Notes: generated from the sequence alone by a model not told the origin. DNA of 64,000 nucleotides from Hyphomonadaceae bacterium UBA7672 (GCA_002483135.1 DLHI01000007.1:683211-747210); one strand, 5' to 3'; shown: positions 34,495 through 44,121, counted from the first letter of the stretch. Numbers and translations: made by a program.

Positions 34495-36093
34495 ATGAAA
34501 GACGACTTTGATATCATCATCGTTGGCGCCGGCACTGCTGGCTGTGTTCTGGCCAACCGGTTGTCCCAGAACGACAAGGTGAACGTTCTCCTGCTCGAAG
34601 CCGGCGGTTGGGATTGGAACCCTCTGATTGCGATCCCGGTCGGCGCCCGCAAGATAGCCCAGTACAAACTCTATGATTGGAACGATCAGTCCGACCCTGA
34701 TCCAGGTCTCAACGACAGGCCGATGGCAATTCCACACGGCAAGGTCATTGGAGGAGGGGGCTCGATCAACTACATGGCCCACACACGTGGGCATCCCAGG
34801 GACTATGATCGCTGGGAAGAGCAGGGCGCCGCCGGCTGGTCCTATCGCGACGTCCTCCCGATCTTCCAGGCATGCGAGAACTGGGAGCGGGGCCGCGATG
34901 CGTGGCGAGGAGACGCGGGACCGGTCCGGGTGGAGGAGGCCCAGACGGGCGACCCTGTCTATGGAGCTTGGTTCACATCCCTGCGCCAACAGGGGTTCAA
35001 TGTGGTTCAAGACTACAACGGCGAACATCCCGAAGGCTTCGGTTTGGCTCAGTATGCAGCTGGCGGCGGGCGCAGATCCTCCACAGCGGCAAGCTACCTG
35101 CGTCCGGCGCTCGCACGGCCCAACTTGACCGTCAGAACCCGCGCTCACGCAACCAGGGTCCTGTTCCGTGGCTCACGTGCGGTAGGCGTGGAATATGTGC
35201 GCAACGGTCGCCTGGAGACAGCGGGATGCGGGGAGCGTCTCGTCCTGTGCGCCGGAGCCATCAATACGCCGCATCTCTTGATGCTTTCCGGCATCGGGCC
35301 GGCAGATCACCTCAAAGCGTTTGATATTGATCCCCGCGTTGACCTCCCCGTGGGCAAAGGACTGGAGGATCACCTCGGAATAGCGACAATGTGGGAACGC
35401 AAAACTCCCAGCGCTTTTTTTCAGTCCCTGCGCCTGGATCGCATCGCCATCAATATGCTGCGCGCGTACTTTCTGAAGGAAGGACCAGCATCTCGCATCC
35501 CAGGCGTTCTTCTGGGTTTCGTCAAATCGAAGTCTGAGCTGCATCAGCCAGATCTGGAACTCTTCCTGAATCTCATGCCCGGGAATGCCGACGTCTGGTT
35601 CCCGGGGGTTATCAAACCCTATCAGGACGGGTTCGGCATCAGGACCCAACTGGTGAGCCAGAAAAGCAGGGGAGAGGTTCTCCTCCGGTCGTCGGACCCT
35701 CGCGCCCGCCCGCGCGTACGCTACAACTCGCTGTCCCATTCGGAAGATATCGTCGCGCTCCGAGAAGGATTCAGAATCAGTTGGAACCTCGGAAGCTCGG
35801 CTGCCTTGGACCCATTCCGAGGCAGACTGATGAGCCCCGACCGGGAGTTGGCTTCCGATGGCGAGATCGATTCCTACATCCGGGCGACCGCCATGCAACT
35901 GTACCATCCTGCTTGCACGTGCAAGATCGGTAGAGGAGACGATGCGGTCGTGGGACCTGACCTCGGCGTGCGCGGACTCGAAGGTCTGTTTGTTGCGGAC
36001 GCATCGGTTATGCCGCATCTCGTTTCGGCGAACCCTAACGCTGCGATTACGATGATCGCCGCGAAGGCGGCGGCGATGTGGGAGCATGGCTGA
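34495..36093 (+). CDS. GMC-family FAD oxidoreductase (2)
   Basis: A 532-residue choline-dehydrogenase-like flavoprotein. IIIVGAGTAGCVLANRLSQN is the FAD fold, PHGKVIGGGGSINYMAHTRG the GMC signature, and YHPACTCKIG plus SANPNAAITMIAAKAA contain the catalytic His and Asn pair. Same length as the copy at 44951. It follows the class II aldolase on the same strand after 195 bases without a gene, and the same aldolase-GMC neighbourhood recurs at 44-46 kb, which suggests the two act in one route. Confidence 0.93.
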   Translation: MKDDFDIIIVGAGTAGCVLANRLSQNDKVNVLLLEAGGWDWNPLIAIPVGARKIAQYKLYDWNDQSDPDPGLNDRPMAIPHGKVIGGGGSINYMAHTRGHPRDYDRWEEQGAAGWSYRDVLPIFQACENWERGRDAWRGDAGPVRVEEAQTGDPVYGAWFTSLRQQGFNVVQDYNGEHPEGFGLAQYAAGGGRRSSTAASYLRPALARPNLTVRTRAHATRVLFRGSRAVGVEYVRNGRLETAGCGERLVLCAGAINTPHLLMLSGIGPADHLKAFDIDPRVDLPVGKGLEDHLGIATMWERKTPSAFFQSLRLDRIAINMLRAYFLKEGPASRIPGVLLGFVKSKSELHQPDLELFLNLMPGNADVWFPGVIKPYQDGFGIRTQLVSQKSRGEVLLRSSDPRARPRVRYNSLSHSEDIVALREGFRISWNLGSSAALDPFRGRLMSPDRELASDGEIDSYIRATAMQLYHPACTCKIGRGDDAVVGPDLGVRGLEGLFVADASVMPHLVSANPNAAITMIAAKAAAMWEHG

Positions 36094-36135
36094 CAGCCGG
36101 GTGTAGGCTCTCTCAGGCGCTTGCCGATCAACAAA

Positions 36136-36776
36136 TCAGCGTGCGGCACGTCCTCCGTCGACTGTCAGATCGTGGCCATGTCCGTCTCGATTGGCCCTGG
36201 TGTGATGACGTTGACACGCACGCCGTGGGCGTCCGTCCGATCGCCAGCGTCTCTCTGAGGCCAATGAGGCCGTGTTTGGACGCACAGTAGGAGCTCTCGT
36301 CGGTAGCGCCGACAAGTCCGTTGATCGATGATACGCCTATCATGACGCTGCGCTTGCGAGGGAGGAAATGGCTCCCCGCAGCTTTGCACCGCCGAAGAGG
36401 CGCCTTGAGATTGACACGTATCACCCTACGCCAGTCTTCGAGCGGATGGTTCGAGACGAGTTTGTCCGCGTTGATCCCAGCATCGTTGATCAAAATGTCC
36501 AGGTCCCCGAATGTTGCGAGCACATCGGGGACAGGACGATCAACGTCCTCATCACTCTCGAAATCCGTGGGTAGAATAGCCGCCGCCTGCATATCCTTCG
36601 CGTTCATCCTTCAAGGCAATGCCATTGGTTGTTCCGCGACCGGTTACGACAACCCGCGCCCCAGCCTGTGCGAGAGCAAGGGCAATCCCTTTTCCAATGC
36701 CGCGCGTACCTCCGGTACCGAGCGCTGCTCGTCCGGCACGAACTTGCGAAGACAGCTGTCTCGCGCCCACTGTCAT
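36136..36776 (-). pseudogene. Short-chain dehydrogenase pseudogene (multiple frameshifts, internal deletion)
   Basis: Pieces of one SDR in three frames. From 36776 the first frame gives LGTGGTRGIGKGIALALAQ; after about 36600 the next frame gives LDILINDAGINADKL, VSSINGLVGATDESSYCASK and a few residues more. A third frame gives AHGVRVNVITPGPIETDMAT, and the C-terminal VDGGRAAR appears in yet another frame directly after it. The roughly 50 residues that normally separate PGPIETDM and VDGG are missing. At least three lesions make function very unlikely. It sits between GMC 2 and the MFS gene. Confidence 0.85.
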
Positions 36777-36903
36777 AGAGGGCTCTTCTGGCGCACGGCG
36801 CGAGCGCGCTCTTCAAGATGCGCGACAAGTACAGACTACCAATCCTGATGGCCGGTCAAACGGTCGGCAGACCGACTAGCCTCCCCGTCGCAAATGTGTT
36901 TCA

Positions 36904-36922
36904 GTATCGGACTTACGACCAA
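36904..36922 (-). promoter_or_regulatory. Operator-like motif A, site 6
   Basis: On the minus strand it reads TTGGTCGTAAGTCCGATA, 40 bases upstream of the MFS start. Confidence 0.5.
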
Positions 36923-36961
36923 TATGGGCGCCCTAGTCTAGCTGGGTGCGAGAGAGGAAAT

Positions 36962-38242
36962 ATGTCTACGACCGACAACTCCGCTCTTGGCCGCGCCCCG
37001 GGTCTGTACTTCGGGTGGAGGGTCGTGCTTGCCGTCTCACTCGGCGTTGCGGCGGTCATAGGCGTCGACTTCTCGTCCTTCATCATGTTTTCGGTGCCAT
37101 TCAGCCAGGAGTTCGGCTGGTCCGAAACGCAGACGGGAACGCTGGTCTCTGCGATGTGGCTGACCGGCCCCTTGGTGCTTGTGGTCTCTCCTTTCGTCGA
37201 TCGACTGGGTCCATGGCGGTTGCTGGTATGCGGCATGACCATTCAGGTGATCGCGGTCGCGATGACCACGCTCGTCCAGACTTACGAACAGATGGTGGCA
37301 TTGCGGCTGGTCATGGGCGCGAGCCTGGTGCTGCAGGCGTCGGCAGGACCAATCATTATCGCGCGCTGGTTCGAGCGTCATTTTTCCGTCGCGATGGCGA
37401 TTACCTGGTCGGCTGCGGCCGGCGGGCAAATCGTGATGTCGCCGCTTACGGTCTATCTGGACGAAGCCTATGGATGGCGGATTGCCGCTCTTGTCCTGGC
37501 GGGCTTGATCGCAATTGCCCTGGTGATCGGGATCGCCCTCTCACGGTGCGCGCCTTCTCCAGCCTCGCTCGGGCTACGTGTCGATGGCGCAGGGCCGTCC
37601 GCAAACGTGGTCGCAGAGGTCGCGCCGGAGAAGCGTGGTTTGAAGGAGACGTTGGCGTCCATAAACTGGTGGGCCGCCAGCTTGATGTGCTTCGCGGTTT
37701 TCATGGCTGGTACCACTTCAGTCGCTTTCCAGGCGGAGGCGCCTGCGTTCTTTGCCGCGCTGAACATGTCCCAGTCCACGGCCGCAGTGCTGATAAGCAT
37801 CTTTGCCTCCACAGCACTGGTCGGCTCGATTGCCGCCGGGTGGATTCTCGACAAGCGTCGGACGCACGTAACCAGCTTGATTGTCGCCGTCTCGGTCTAT
37901 CTTGGCCTGGTCGCCCTTGCAGGTGTGACAGGCGCCTCGAGCCCTTTGCTTGGCGGCATCGCTTCCGGACTGCTGGGCTTTGGGCTGGGAGCTGGCGAAG
38001 TTCTCTGGATCACATTGTTCAAGAGGCAATTCGGCGCACCGGCATTTGCCACAACTTACGGAATCTTTTTCTGCAGCTTTCAGCTCGGAATGGCTTTCGG
38101 CGGCTTTGCTGGAGGGGCAACCTTCCAGGCCCTCGGGCTATTTGGGTTCGTGCTGGCGCTGCTTGCCGGATATCTTGCTCCGGTGATCGTTAGCTTATGG
38201 CGTCCCGGCAAGATGGTGGCCGCCGACGCTACCGCGAGTTGA
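36962..38242 (+). CDS. MFS transporter, OFA/monocarboxylate-like (3)
   Basis: A 426-residue twelve-helix carrier paralogous to those at 10284 and 15037 (GLYFGWRVVLAVSLG, SSFIMFSVPFSQEFGWSETQ, ARWFERHFSVAMAITW, GAGEVLWITLFKRQFG). The start is the ATG with AGAGGAAAT just before it; 48 upstream codons in frame are not conserved and overlap motif A. Closest to copy 1. Probable uptake or efflux of a carboxylate or small polar intermediate. Confidence 0.91.
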   Translation: MSTTDNSALGRAPGLYFGWRVVLAVSLGVAAVIGVDFSSFIMFSVPFSQEFGWSETQTGTLVSAMWLTGPLVLVVSPFVDRLGPWRLLVCGMTIQVIAVAMTTLVQTYEQMVALRLVMGASLVLQASAGPIIIARWFERHFSVAMAITWSAAAGGQIVMSPLTVYLDEAYGWRIAALVLAGLIAIALVIGIALSRCAPSPASLGLRVDGAGPSANVVAEVAPEKRGLKETLASINWWAASLMCFAVFMAGTTSVAFQAEAPAFFAALNMSQSTAAVLISIFASTALVGSIAAGWILDKRRTHVTSLIVAVSVYLGLVALAGVTGASSPLLGGIASGLLGFGLGAGEVLWITLFKRQFGAPAFATTYGIFFCSFQLGMAFGGFAGGATFQALGLFGFVLALLAGYLAPVIVSLWRPGKMVAADATAS

Positions 38243-38286
38243 GGATCTAAACGGGGCAATTCAGCGCCCTGGCCGGGCTGTGGTCA

Positions 38287-39636
38287 TCACCCGAAGCAGA
38301 GATCCGATTCAACAGCGCGACCACGTTCCAGAAATGCGCGCTGTTCGGGCCCCGGAACCAAGAGCCCGCCTGTGGTCCAGGCCACGTGGGTCGCAGCGCG
38401 CATGCACCCGGCGAGATCGTGAGTCCGGATATAGTCTTGGCCCTTCGGACTTTGGAGCAGGGCAAGGGGACCAGCGAACCCCGCCGCAGCCGACGGTTCG
38501 ATCTCCAGACCTTCCGTTTCATTTGCTTTCGCGAGCAACCCAAACAGCGCTTCATCAGTCACTGTGAGGGCGCCAGAGAGGCGCGACCTCATAAGCGGGG
38601 CAACCAACATTGACGCCTGTCCAACGGCCAAGCCATCCGCTTCCGTGCGGTTGGTCAGTCCGATATCGTAGACCGAAATCGGCGCATCACCCTTTGCGGC
38701 GAGCTGAACAAGCATGCAGGGCGACGCGGTTGGCTCAACGAAGAAACAGTGCACATCAGGGCCGAACAGCTTCTTCAAGCCGTAGGTGATTCCTCCGGGC
38801 GCACCGCCCACGCCGCATGGCAGATAGACAAAGAGCGGATGGTCGCGATCAACCCGTATCCCAAGATCCCGCAATTGGGAGTCCAGTTCGTAGCTTGCAG
38901 CAGCGTAGCCAACGAAGAGCTCAATCGAGTGCTCGTCATCCACAAAATGAGCAAGGGGGTCAGCCAGCGCTTCCGCTCGCCCCAGGGCCACGGCGTTTGC
39001 ATAGTCACCCGAGTGCTCCACAACCCTGACGCCGTTGTCTCGCAACAGCTGCTTTTTCCATTGCTTCGCATCACTGGACATATGCACGATTGCGTTGAAG
39101 CCCAGTGCGGATGAAATCATCCCGATGCTTAGGCCGAGATTTCCAGTGCTACCGACGACAATGGAGTAGGTCGAAAGCAGTGCTCGAGCATCTGGTGAGG
39201 CGAGTCGGGTGAGATCGCCGCCGGCCGGCAGGACGCCTCCCTTCACGGCTACCCGTTCGGCGAACGCCATGACCTCGTGAAAGCCTCCACGGGCCTTGAT
39301 CGATCCCGCGATCGGAAGCCGGTGATCACACTTGACAAGCAAGCTGCCCCACTCGCGAGGCAGACCAAGCGCTACTGGCAGCGCTGCTGCTGGCAAAAGG
39401 TCCGAGCGGATTGGCTCCGCACGACTAGCCAGCTGTGGAAACAGTTGCCGCAGAAGCGGTCGCGCCCGTTCAAGGCGGTCAACGGCGGCGGCCAACTCGC
39501 GCTCAACGAGCGCGCTGGGGTGAGGCTCGGCTTCGAGATCAGGGTTAGTCCACAGCAAGGGCCCTTGCTGGCGGAGTCGGAGGAGGAGGGGAGGGTCTAT
39601 TCGGTCTTGGGTCTCGTCGATGCCCTGTACGCTCAT
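38287..39636 (-). CDS. dsdA: D-serine dehydratase (D-serine ammonia-lyase)
   Basis: A 449-residue PLP enzyme (fold type II) that deaminates D-serine or a related D-hydroxyamino acid to the keto acid and ammonia. The cofactor Lys is K114 in GSIKARGGFHE, the phosphate-binding and substrate loops are STGNLGLSIG and PCGVGGAPGGITYGLKKLFG, and length and motif order match DsdA. The start is the ATG after GGAGTGGAGAC, giving MSVQGIDETQ; the frame is open further upstream. No DsdC-type LysR regulator is adjacent; motif A is 29 bases upstream instead. Confidence 0.93.
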   Translation of the reverse strand: MSVQGIDETQDRIDPPLLLRLRQQGPLLWTNPDLEAEPHPSALVERELAAAVDRLERARPLLRQLFPQLASRAEPIRSDLLPAAALPVALGLPREWGSLLVKCDHRLPIAGSIKARGGFHEVMAFAERVAVKGGVLPAGGDLTRLASPDARALLSTYSIVVGSTGNLGLSIGMISSALGFNAIVHMSSDAKQWKKQLLRDNGVRVVEHSGDYANAVALGRAEALADPLAHFVDDEHSIELFVGYAAASYELDSQLRDLGIRVDRDHPLFVYLPCGVGGAPGGITYGLKKLFGPDVHCFFVEPTASPCMLVQLAAKGDAPISVYDIGLTNRTEADGLAVGQASMLVAPLMRSRLSGALTVTDEALFGLLAKANETEGLEIEPSAAAGFAGPLALLQSPKGQDYIRTHDLAGCMRAATHVAWTTGGLLVPGPEQRAFLERGRAVESDLCFG

Positions 39637-39664
39637 GTCTCCACTCCAAACGGCGGTTTGCATA

Positions 39665-39683
39665 TTAGACGTTAGTCGAATAT
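39665..39683 (+). promoter_or_regulatory. Operator-like motif A, site 7
   Basis: Reads TTAGACGTTAGTCGAATAT between divergent dsdA and VOC gene 4. It could control both. Confidence 0.6.
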
Positions 39684-39815
39684 GGGTAAATCGTCTTGGC
39701 AGGTAAATTCTTGCGAGGCTACGACACGCGTACCCGCGGCTCGTCATCGTGCTGCGATTGACGATGCTGTCGCTGCAGTCGGCACAGCCTGCGATTGATC
39801 ATCGAGGATGGGTGT

Positions 39816-40337
39816 ATGACAAACAGTTTGCGGCTGGGCCCGATCATGCAGATCGCGTACGTGGTTGCTGATCTTGATGCGGCTATTTCTCATTGGGCCG
39901 GCAAGTTGGCCGTCGGTCCTTGGGCTGTCCAACGACACGTCAACTATAAGCTAAGTCACTATCGAGGCGTTGCGACACCGGCAGACATCTCAGTCGCCTT
40001 CGCCTACTCGGGCGACGTCAACATCGAACTGGTGCAGCAGCACAACGACGCTCCCTCCGTATTTCATGATTTTGTGAGCAGGCACGGAAATGGTCTCCAG
40101 CACGTCGGCGTCCTCAGCGACGACCTCGAGACGGATACTCTGCGTCTTGCTGATCAGGGAATCGCCCTCGTGCATCGGCTGATCAACCCCAACGGTGTCG
40201 AAACGCGCTTTTTCGACACCGAATTTCACCCGGGAGCGCTCCTTGAGCTTATCGGTCGCTCCGATCTGACGGACGCTGGCTTCGCGCAGCTGCGTGGCGC
40301 TGCACAAGCATGGGACGGCAAGGAAGCCATCCTGTGA
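39816..40337 (+). CDS. VOC-family protein (4)
   Basis: A 173-residue VOC protein, the closest relative of the copy at 11628. RLGPIMQIAYVVADLDAAIS, GLQHVGVLSDDLETDTLRL and GALLELIGRS mirror that copy almost motif by motif. Metal ligands by pattern are Gln, Glu (NIEL), His (LQHV) and Glu (LELI). The ATG at GAGGATGGGTGT-ATG spacing is used instead of an upstream in-frame ATG 21 bases earlier. It is divergent from dsdA across motif A and upstream of TetR 4. Confidence 0.88.
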   Translation: MTNSLRLGPIMQIAYVVADLDAAISHWAGKLAVGPWAVQRHVNYKLSHYRGVATPADISVAFAYSGDVNIELVQQHNDAPSVFHDFVSRHGNGLQHVGVLSDDLETDTLRLADQGIALVHRLINPNGVETRFFDTEFHPGALLELIGRSDLTDAGFAQLRGAAQAWDGKEAIL

Positions 40338-40511
40338 TGATCCGATGACCTGCCAATCGGCGCGGCTCGCGACTCGCGACAAGACGCCGGTTGTCACTCT
40401 CACAGAATTGCTCTTCACACACGGGTTCCGCAATTCTAAGTCTGGCCGGCAAATACGAAGACGTCGGATAAGCGGCGTGTGGACACAAACAAGTGAGGTT
40501 TGGACTAATTC

Positions 40512-41225
40512 ATGGGACGACGACCCAAGACTACGGTTCGCCCAAAGTCGACGCATCGCAAGCAGCGAGCGGAGGCGGCGCCTCGAGAGACCCTGTCACC
40601 CTTGCAGGATCGCAGCCGGGTGCGGCATGAGGAGATTATCAAGGCCGCCGCGCGACTGCTCAAGCATGCCAATATCGAAGACCTGAGCCATCAGGATATC
40701 GCGACGGAAGCAGGCGTCTCCAAGCCATCCGTCCATTATCACTTTCCGACGATCGCCGCCATTCAGCGCGAGCTGGGACGCCGGTTCGATGATGAATTGA
40801 CAGTCCGCTTTGAGACGCTTCAGGCGGAAGGGATGTTGCGACGTGCTCGCACGTGGCAAGACTATGCTAGGGCTCTTGCGTCGGCGGCTCGTGACTATTT
40901 CAATAGTAGCAGGCCAGCATGCGAGGCCTTGTACGGTCCGATGCTTCACCGTGAAAACCGACTGGCATCGTTCACATATAACACTAGCAATGGGATTGGA
41001 CTCTTGAAAGCGCTACAGCGCCGCTTCGAGATCGTTCCTCAACAGAACCTTGAGGAGGCATTCGTCTATAACGCGGAGATCCTCGACCTGTTTTGGGCCT
41101 CGTCGTATCTGCGATACGGTCAAATCACAGACCGGGCCTTCGAAGAGTCGATGCGCGCGAGTCTCGGCTACCTGAGAAACTTCCTTCCCGAAATCGTCCC
41201 GATCCGCTCCACGGCCAAGGTTTGA
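40512..41225 (+). CDS. TetR/AcrR-family transcriptional regulator (4)
   Basis: A 237-residue regulator. The HTH spans about residues 35-85 (VRHEEIIKAAARLLKHANIE then IATEAGVSKPSVHYHFPTIA) and YFNSSRPACEALYGPMLHRE and AEILDLFWASSYL belong to the ligand domain. It is the close paralogue of TetR 1; the recognition helix VSKxSVHYHFPT is the same, so both could read motif A. It lies just before a motif A site and the FAD oxidoreductase pair. Confidence 0.9.
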   Translation: MGRRPKTTVRPKSTHRKQRAEAAPRETLSPLQDRSRVRHEEIIKAAARLLKHANIEDLSHQDIATEAGVSKPSVHYHFPTIAAIQRELGRRFDDELTVRFETLQAEGMLRRARTWQDYARALASAARDYFNSSRPACEALYGPMLHRENRLASFTYNTSNGIGLLKALQRRFEIVPQQNLEEAFVYNAEILDLFWASSYLRYGQITDRAFEESMRASLGYLRNFLPEIVPIRSTAKV

Positions 41226-41268
41226 CGGCTGAGCCCACGGTGGCCGTCTTGACATTTGCACGCTAGAA

Positions 41269-41288
41269 TCTGACGCTAGTCCGGTATT
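41269..41288 (+). promoter_or_regulatory. Operator-like motif A, site 8
   Basis: Reads TCTGACGCTAGTCCGGTATT, 37 bases upstream of FAD oxidoreductase A and 43 after TetR 4. Nearly the same as the site just before TonB receptor 1. Confidence 0.65.
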
Positions 41289-41325
41289 GGGTGGCCTTGC
41301 CGCCCGTTGTCAGGATGGGTCGACG

Positions 41326-42639
41326 ATGCAAAGCGACGCGGCGATCGTTGTTGGAGCGGGTATCTCAGGCCTGGCTGCAGCGGACTCTCTTCGCCGGGCC
41401 GGTCGCAAGGTCACTGTGCTTGAGGCAGCCTCCAGGCCCGGCGGGCGCGTGCGCAGCGTCACCTACCGGGGTGATACTGCGGAGGCTGGCGGACAGGGAA
41501 TCCATACGAACTACAAAGAGATGCTCGCTCTCATCGAACGCGAGGGCTTTGCGGAAAGACTCATCCCGGCGCCCGAAAGCGTCGTCTATCTCGACAGGTC
41601 CGGTCGTCACCGGCGCCAGAACGCAAACACCGACCTGGCGATGATTGCCGGGCCACGCGGCGCAGCAGATCTTGTATCATTCACCGCAAGATATTTTTCA
41701 CTCGCGAAGCCGTTCGCGCAATTCGAGACTGCTGTCGACATTCCCGAATACGACAACGTCACAGCCGCCGAAGCCTTCGCTAACTACAGCAGGTCGTTCC
41801 GCGACTTTGTCCTGCGGCCGATGACGCATGCGATGGGGAACTGCACGCCTGACGCCACAAACCTCTACTACGTGGTCAACAGCTTCAAGCTGGCGCTGAC
41901 AACACAGATATCCTCTCTCCAGAATGGAAACGAGACTCTGGTCAGTCACCTTGCGAAGAAGTTTGGCGTCACCTGCGATGCAAAAGTCGACTCGCTGTTG
42001 CTGGATGATCAGAACCGCGTGGAAGGCGTCCAGTTGGCCGGCGGGCAGCGCTTGAAGTCCAGGCACGTCATACTTGCCTGCCCCGCAGGCGCGGCGGGCT
42101 CAATTGTTCCCGGCGCGTTTGCTCCAGCCAGGGCGTTCCTGAACGGCTTCCAGAACATTGCCCTGCCGCTCGTCTACTTTTTTCTGGATCGCCCCATAGA
42201 CGGCGGCGTGACGCGCTACATGGGGCATGCGTATCGCGATGCGACGTTCAACATGGCCATGAACCACACGGCCAAGACGCCGCATCTTGCGCCAAGCGGA
42301 AAGGCGATCATCTCGGCCTGGCCGACCTATCCTCAGACCCTCGATCTGTTGCCGAAAACGGATGAGGAAATCATAGCGCAGGCTCTCGGCGAGATGGACG
42401 ACTTCGTCCCCGGCATCCGCGGTTTTGTCGAGCATGCCCAGGTCATGCGTCACGAGTGGGGCATTGCCCGTTACCCCGTCGGCGCCCATCGAAGGATCAT
42501 CGATTTCAAGGCGTATGCAGCGACTTTGCAGGGCCTGTCCTTCGCCGGGACTGACTACGATTTCATCCATATGGAGGGGGGCGTGCTCAGCGGCCAGCGC
42601 GCCGCCAGCCGTGCCCTGGCCGACCTCGCTGCTGCCTGA
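41326..42639 (+). CDS. FAD-dependent amine-oxidase-like oxidoreductase A
   Basis: A 437-residue flavoprotein of the amine oxidase / protoporphyrinogen oxidase fold. IVVGAGISGLAAADSLRRAG then VTVLEAASRPGGRVRS are the FAD-binding beta-alpha-beta and the GGR motif; the C-terminal FAD contact is SFAGTDYDFIHMEGGVLSGQ. It has one clear paralogue right behind it (VPEYDNVTAAEA/IPEYDNVTAAEA, GKGIISAWPAYP/GKAIISAWPTYP, HRRVIDFKAYA/HRRIIDFKAYA). Substrate unknown; flavin amine oxidase, desaturase and isomerase members exist in this fold. Confidence 0.88.
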   Translation: MQSDAAIVVGAGISGLAAADSLRRAGRKVTVLEAASRPGGRVRSVTYRGDTAEAGGQGIHTNYKEMLALIEREGFAERLIPAPESVVYLDRSGRHRRQNANTDLAMIAGPRGAADLVSFTARYFSLAKPFAQFETAVDIPEYDNVTAAEAFANYSRSFRDFVLRPMTHAMGNCTPDATNLYYVVNSFKLALTTQISSLQNGNETLVSHLAKKFGVTCDAKVDSLLLDDQNRVEGVQLAGGQRLKSRHVILACPAGAAGSIVPGAFAPARAFLNGFQNIALPLVYFFLDRPIDGGVTRYMGHAYRDATFNMAMNHTAKTPHLAPSGKAIISAWPTYPQTLDLLPKTDEEIIAQALGEMDDFVPGIRGFVEHAQVMRHEWGIARYPVGAHRRIIDFKAYAATLQGLSFAGTDYDFIHMEGGVLSGQRAASRALADLAAA

Positions 42640-42690
42640 CCCGCGGTCTGTGCTGTCAGGCTGCTTCGCACTTCTGATTGGACGACAGGT

Positions 42691-43998
42691 ATGACGACAT
42701 TTGATGCAGTTGTGATTGGCGCGGGCATCGCGGGGCTCTCGGCGGCGCATGCTCTCCAGAAGGCTGGTCAGAGGGTGCACGTTGTTGAAGCGAGTGATCG
42801 TGTTGGCGGGCGCATCGTACGGCTCACCCGCAACGGTGATTCTGCTGAAGCCGGCGCCCAGGGGATCCATTCGAACTACCGCGACATGTTCACCTTGATC
42901 GACGAAATGGGGTTGACCGGTGATCTCGTCCCGGGGGGAGGCAAGGCCGGGTTTCTGGATCGGGAAGGAAAATTGCGCGTCTCCGGAAGCAATGCGGAGA
43001 TGCTCTCAATCGTTGGTCCTCGGGCCGCCGCTGATCTGGTTCAGTACCGTACGCGCTACTACACGCTTCGGAAGCGTATGGATCAGTTCGAGATCCATCG
43101 CGATGTCCCCGAATACGACAATGTGACAGCAGCAGAGGCGCTGTCGTGGGCAAGCAAGGATTTCCATGACTTCGTCCTTCGTCCCCAGACCCATGCGCAG
43201 ACGGGGACGTCGCCGGAGCACGTCAATCTCTATCACCTCGTCAACATGTTGCGGATCAGGCTGGGCACAACTGTTTCGGGCCTGCGTACGGGCATCGTCA
43301 CCCTGTGCGAACGTCTCGCCGATCGACTTTCTGTTGAGTTCGGAGCTGAAGTCGAGACATTGCTGACGACTGGCGGAATTGTTGATGGTGTAAGACTGAA
43401 CAATGGAAAATCCCTCAAGGCCAGGCACGTCGTCGTGGCCTCGACAATTGGAGCTGCCTCCCGGATCGTTCCTGCTGAACTGGCGCCCGCCAAAGCGTTT
43501 CTGACCGAATTCACCAACACGCCCATTCCCCTCGTCTTCTTCTTCCTGGACCGACCAGCGCCGTCGCAGGCTTACGCCTTCTTCGGTCACGCGTATCAGG
43601 ACGCCATCTACAACATGGCGCTGGATCACGCCCGAAAGACGCCCTACATGGCGCCCAGCGGGAAGGGGATCATATCCGCTTGGCCCGCCTATCCAGGCGG
43701 CGCTGAAATGGTCGGCAAATCTGATCACGAGGTGGTCTCCAGGGCGCTCAAGGATATCGATCCGATGTTCCCCGGCATTGCCAACTGGGTCGAGGAAGCA
43801 CGCGTCGTCCGCCACGACTGGGGATTCGCGCGTTACGAACCCGGCGCCCACCGACGAGTCATCGACTTCAAGGCCTACGCGAAAACTCTCCGCGGGGTGT
43901 CGTTCGCCGGGAACGACTACGATGGCGTCCACATGGAGAGCGCCGTCAGAAGCGGCCTGCGCGCAGCAGCTGACGCTCTCAGAAACCTCGAGGCGTGA
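42691..43998 (+). CDS. FAD-dependent amine-oxidase-like oxidoreductase B
   Basis: A 435-residue tandem paralogue of the preceding gene, 51 bases downstream. VVIGAGIAGLSAAHALQKAG, VEASDRVGGRIVRLT and SFAGNDYDGVHMESAVRSGL give the FAD site. Most conserved blocks are shared with copy A, while the region around residues 90-110 and 195-225 differs. The pair may form a heteromer or act on successive substrates. Both are presumably driven by the motif A promoter upstream of copy A. Confidence 0.88.
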   Translation: MTTFDAVVIGAGIAGLSAAHALQKAGQRVHVVEASDRVGGRIVRLTRNGDSAEAGAQGIHSNYRDMFTLIDEMGLTGDLVPGGGKAGFLDREGKLRVSGSNAEMLSIVGPRAAADLVQYRTRYYTLRKRMDQFEIHRDVPEYDNVTAAEALSWASKDFHDFVLRPQTHAQTGTSPEHVNLYHLVNMLRIRLGTTVSGLRTGIVTLCERLADRLSVEFGAEVETLLTTGGIVDGVRLNNGKSLKARHVVVASTIGAASRIVPAELAPAKAFLTEFTNTPIPLVFFFLDRPAPSQAYAFFGHAYQDAIYNMALDHARKTPYMAPSGKGIISAWPAYPGGAEMVGKSDHEVVSRALKDIDPMFPGIANWVEEARVVRHDWGFARYEPGAHRRVIDFKAYAKTLRGVSFAGNDYDGVHMESAVRSGLRAAADALRNLEA

Positions 43999-44121
43999 GG
44001 TCGAGCGATGTCGCTGAGCCGGGCCCCCAGACAGGACGAGAAGCTGGCTCCAACCGGATCAGCGTTTGCCTCTCGACCGCCGTACGGGGTGATTATTCAT
44101 TGAAAAGGCTGCTGAACGACC

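Noticed and set aside
35173..36087. Minus-strand 304-codon open frame within GMC 2
   Set aside because: Shadow of the GMC coding sequence; high Arg/His content and no motifs.
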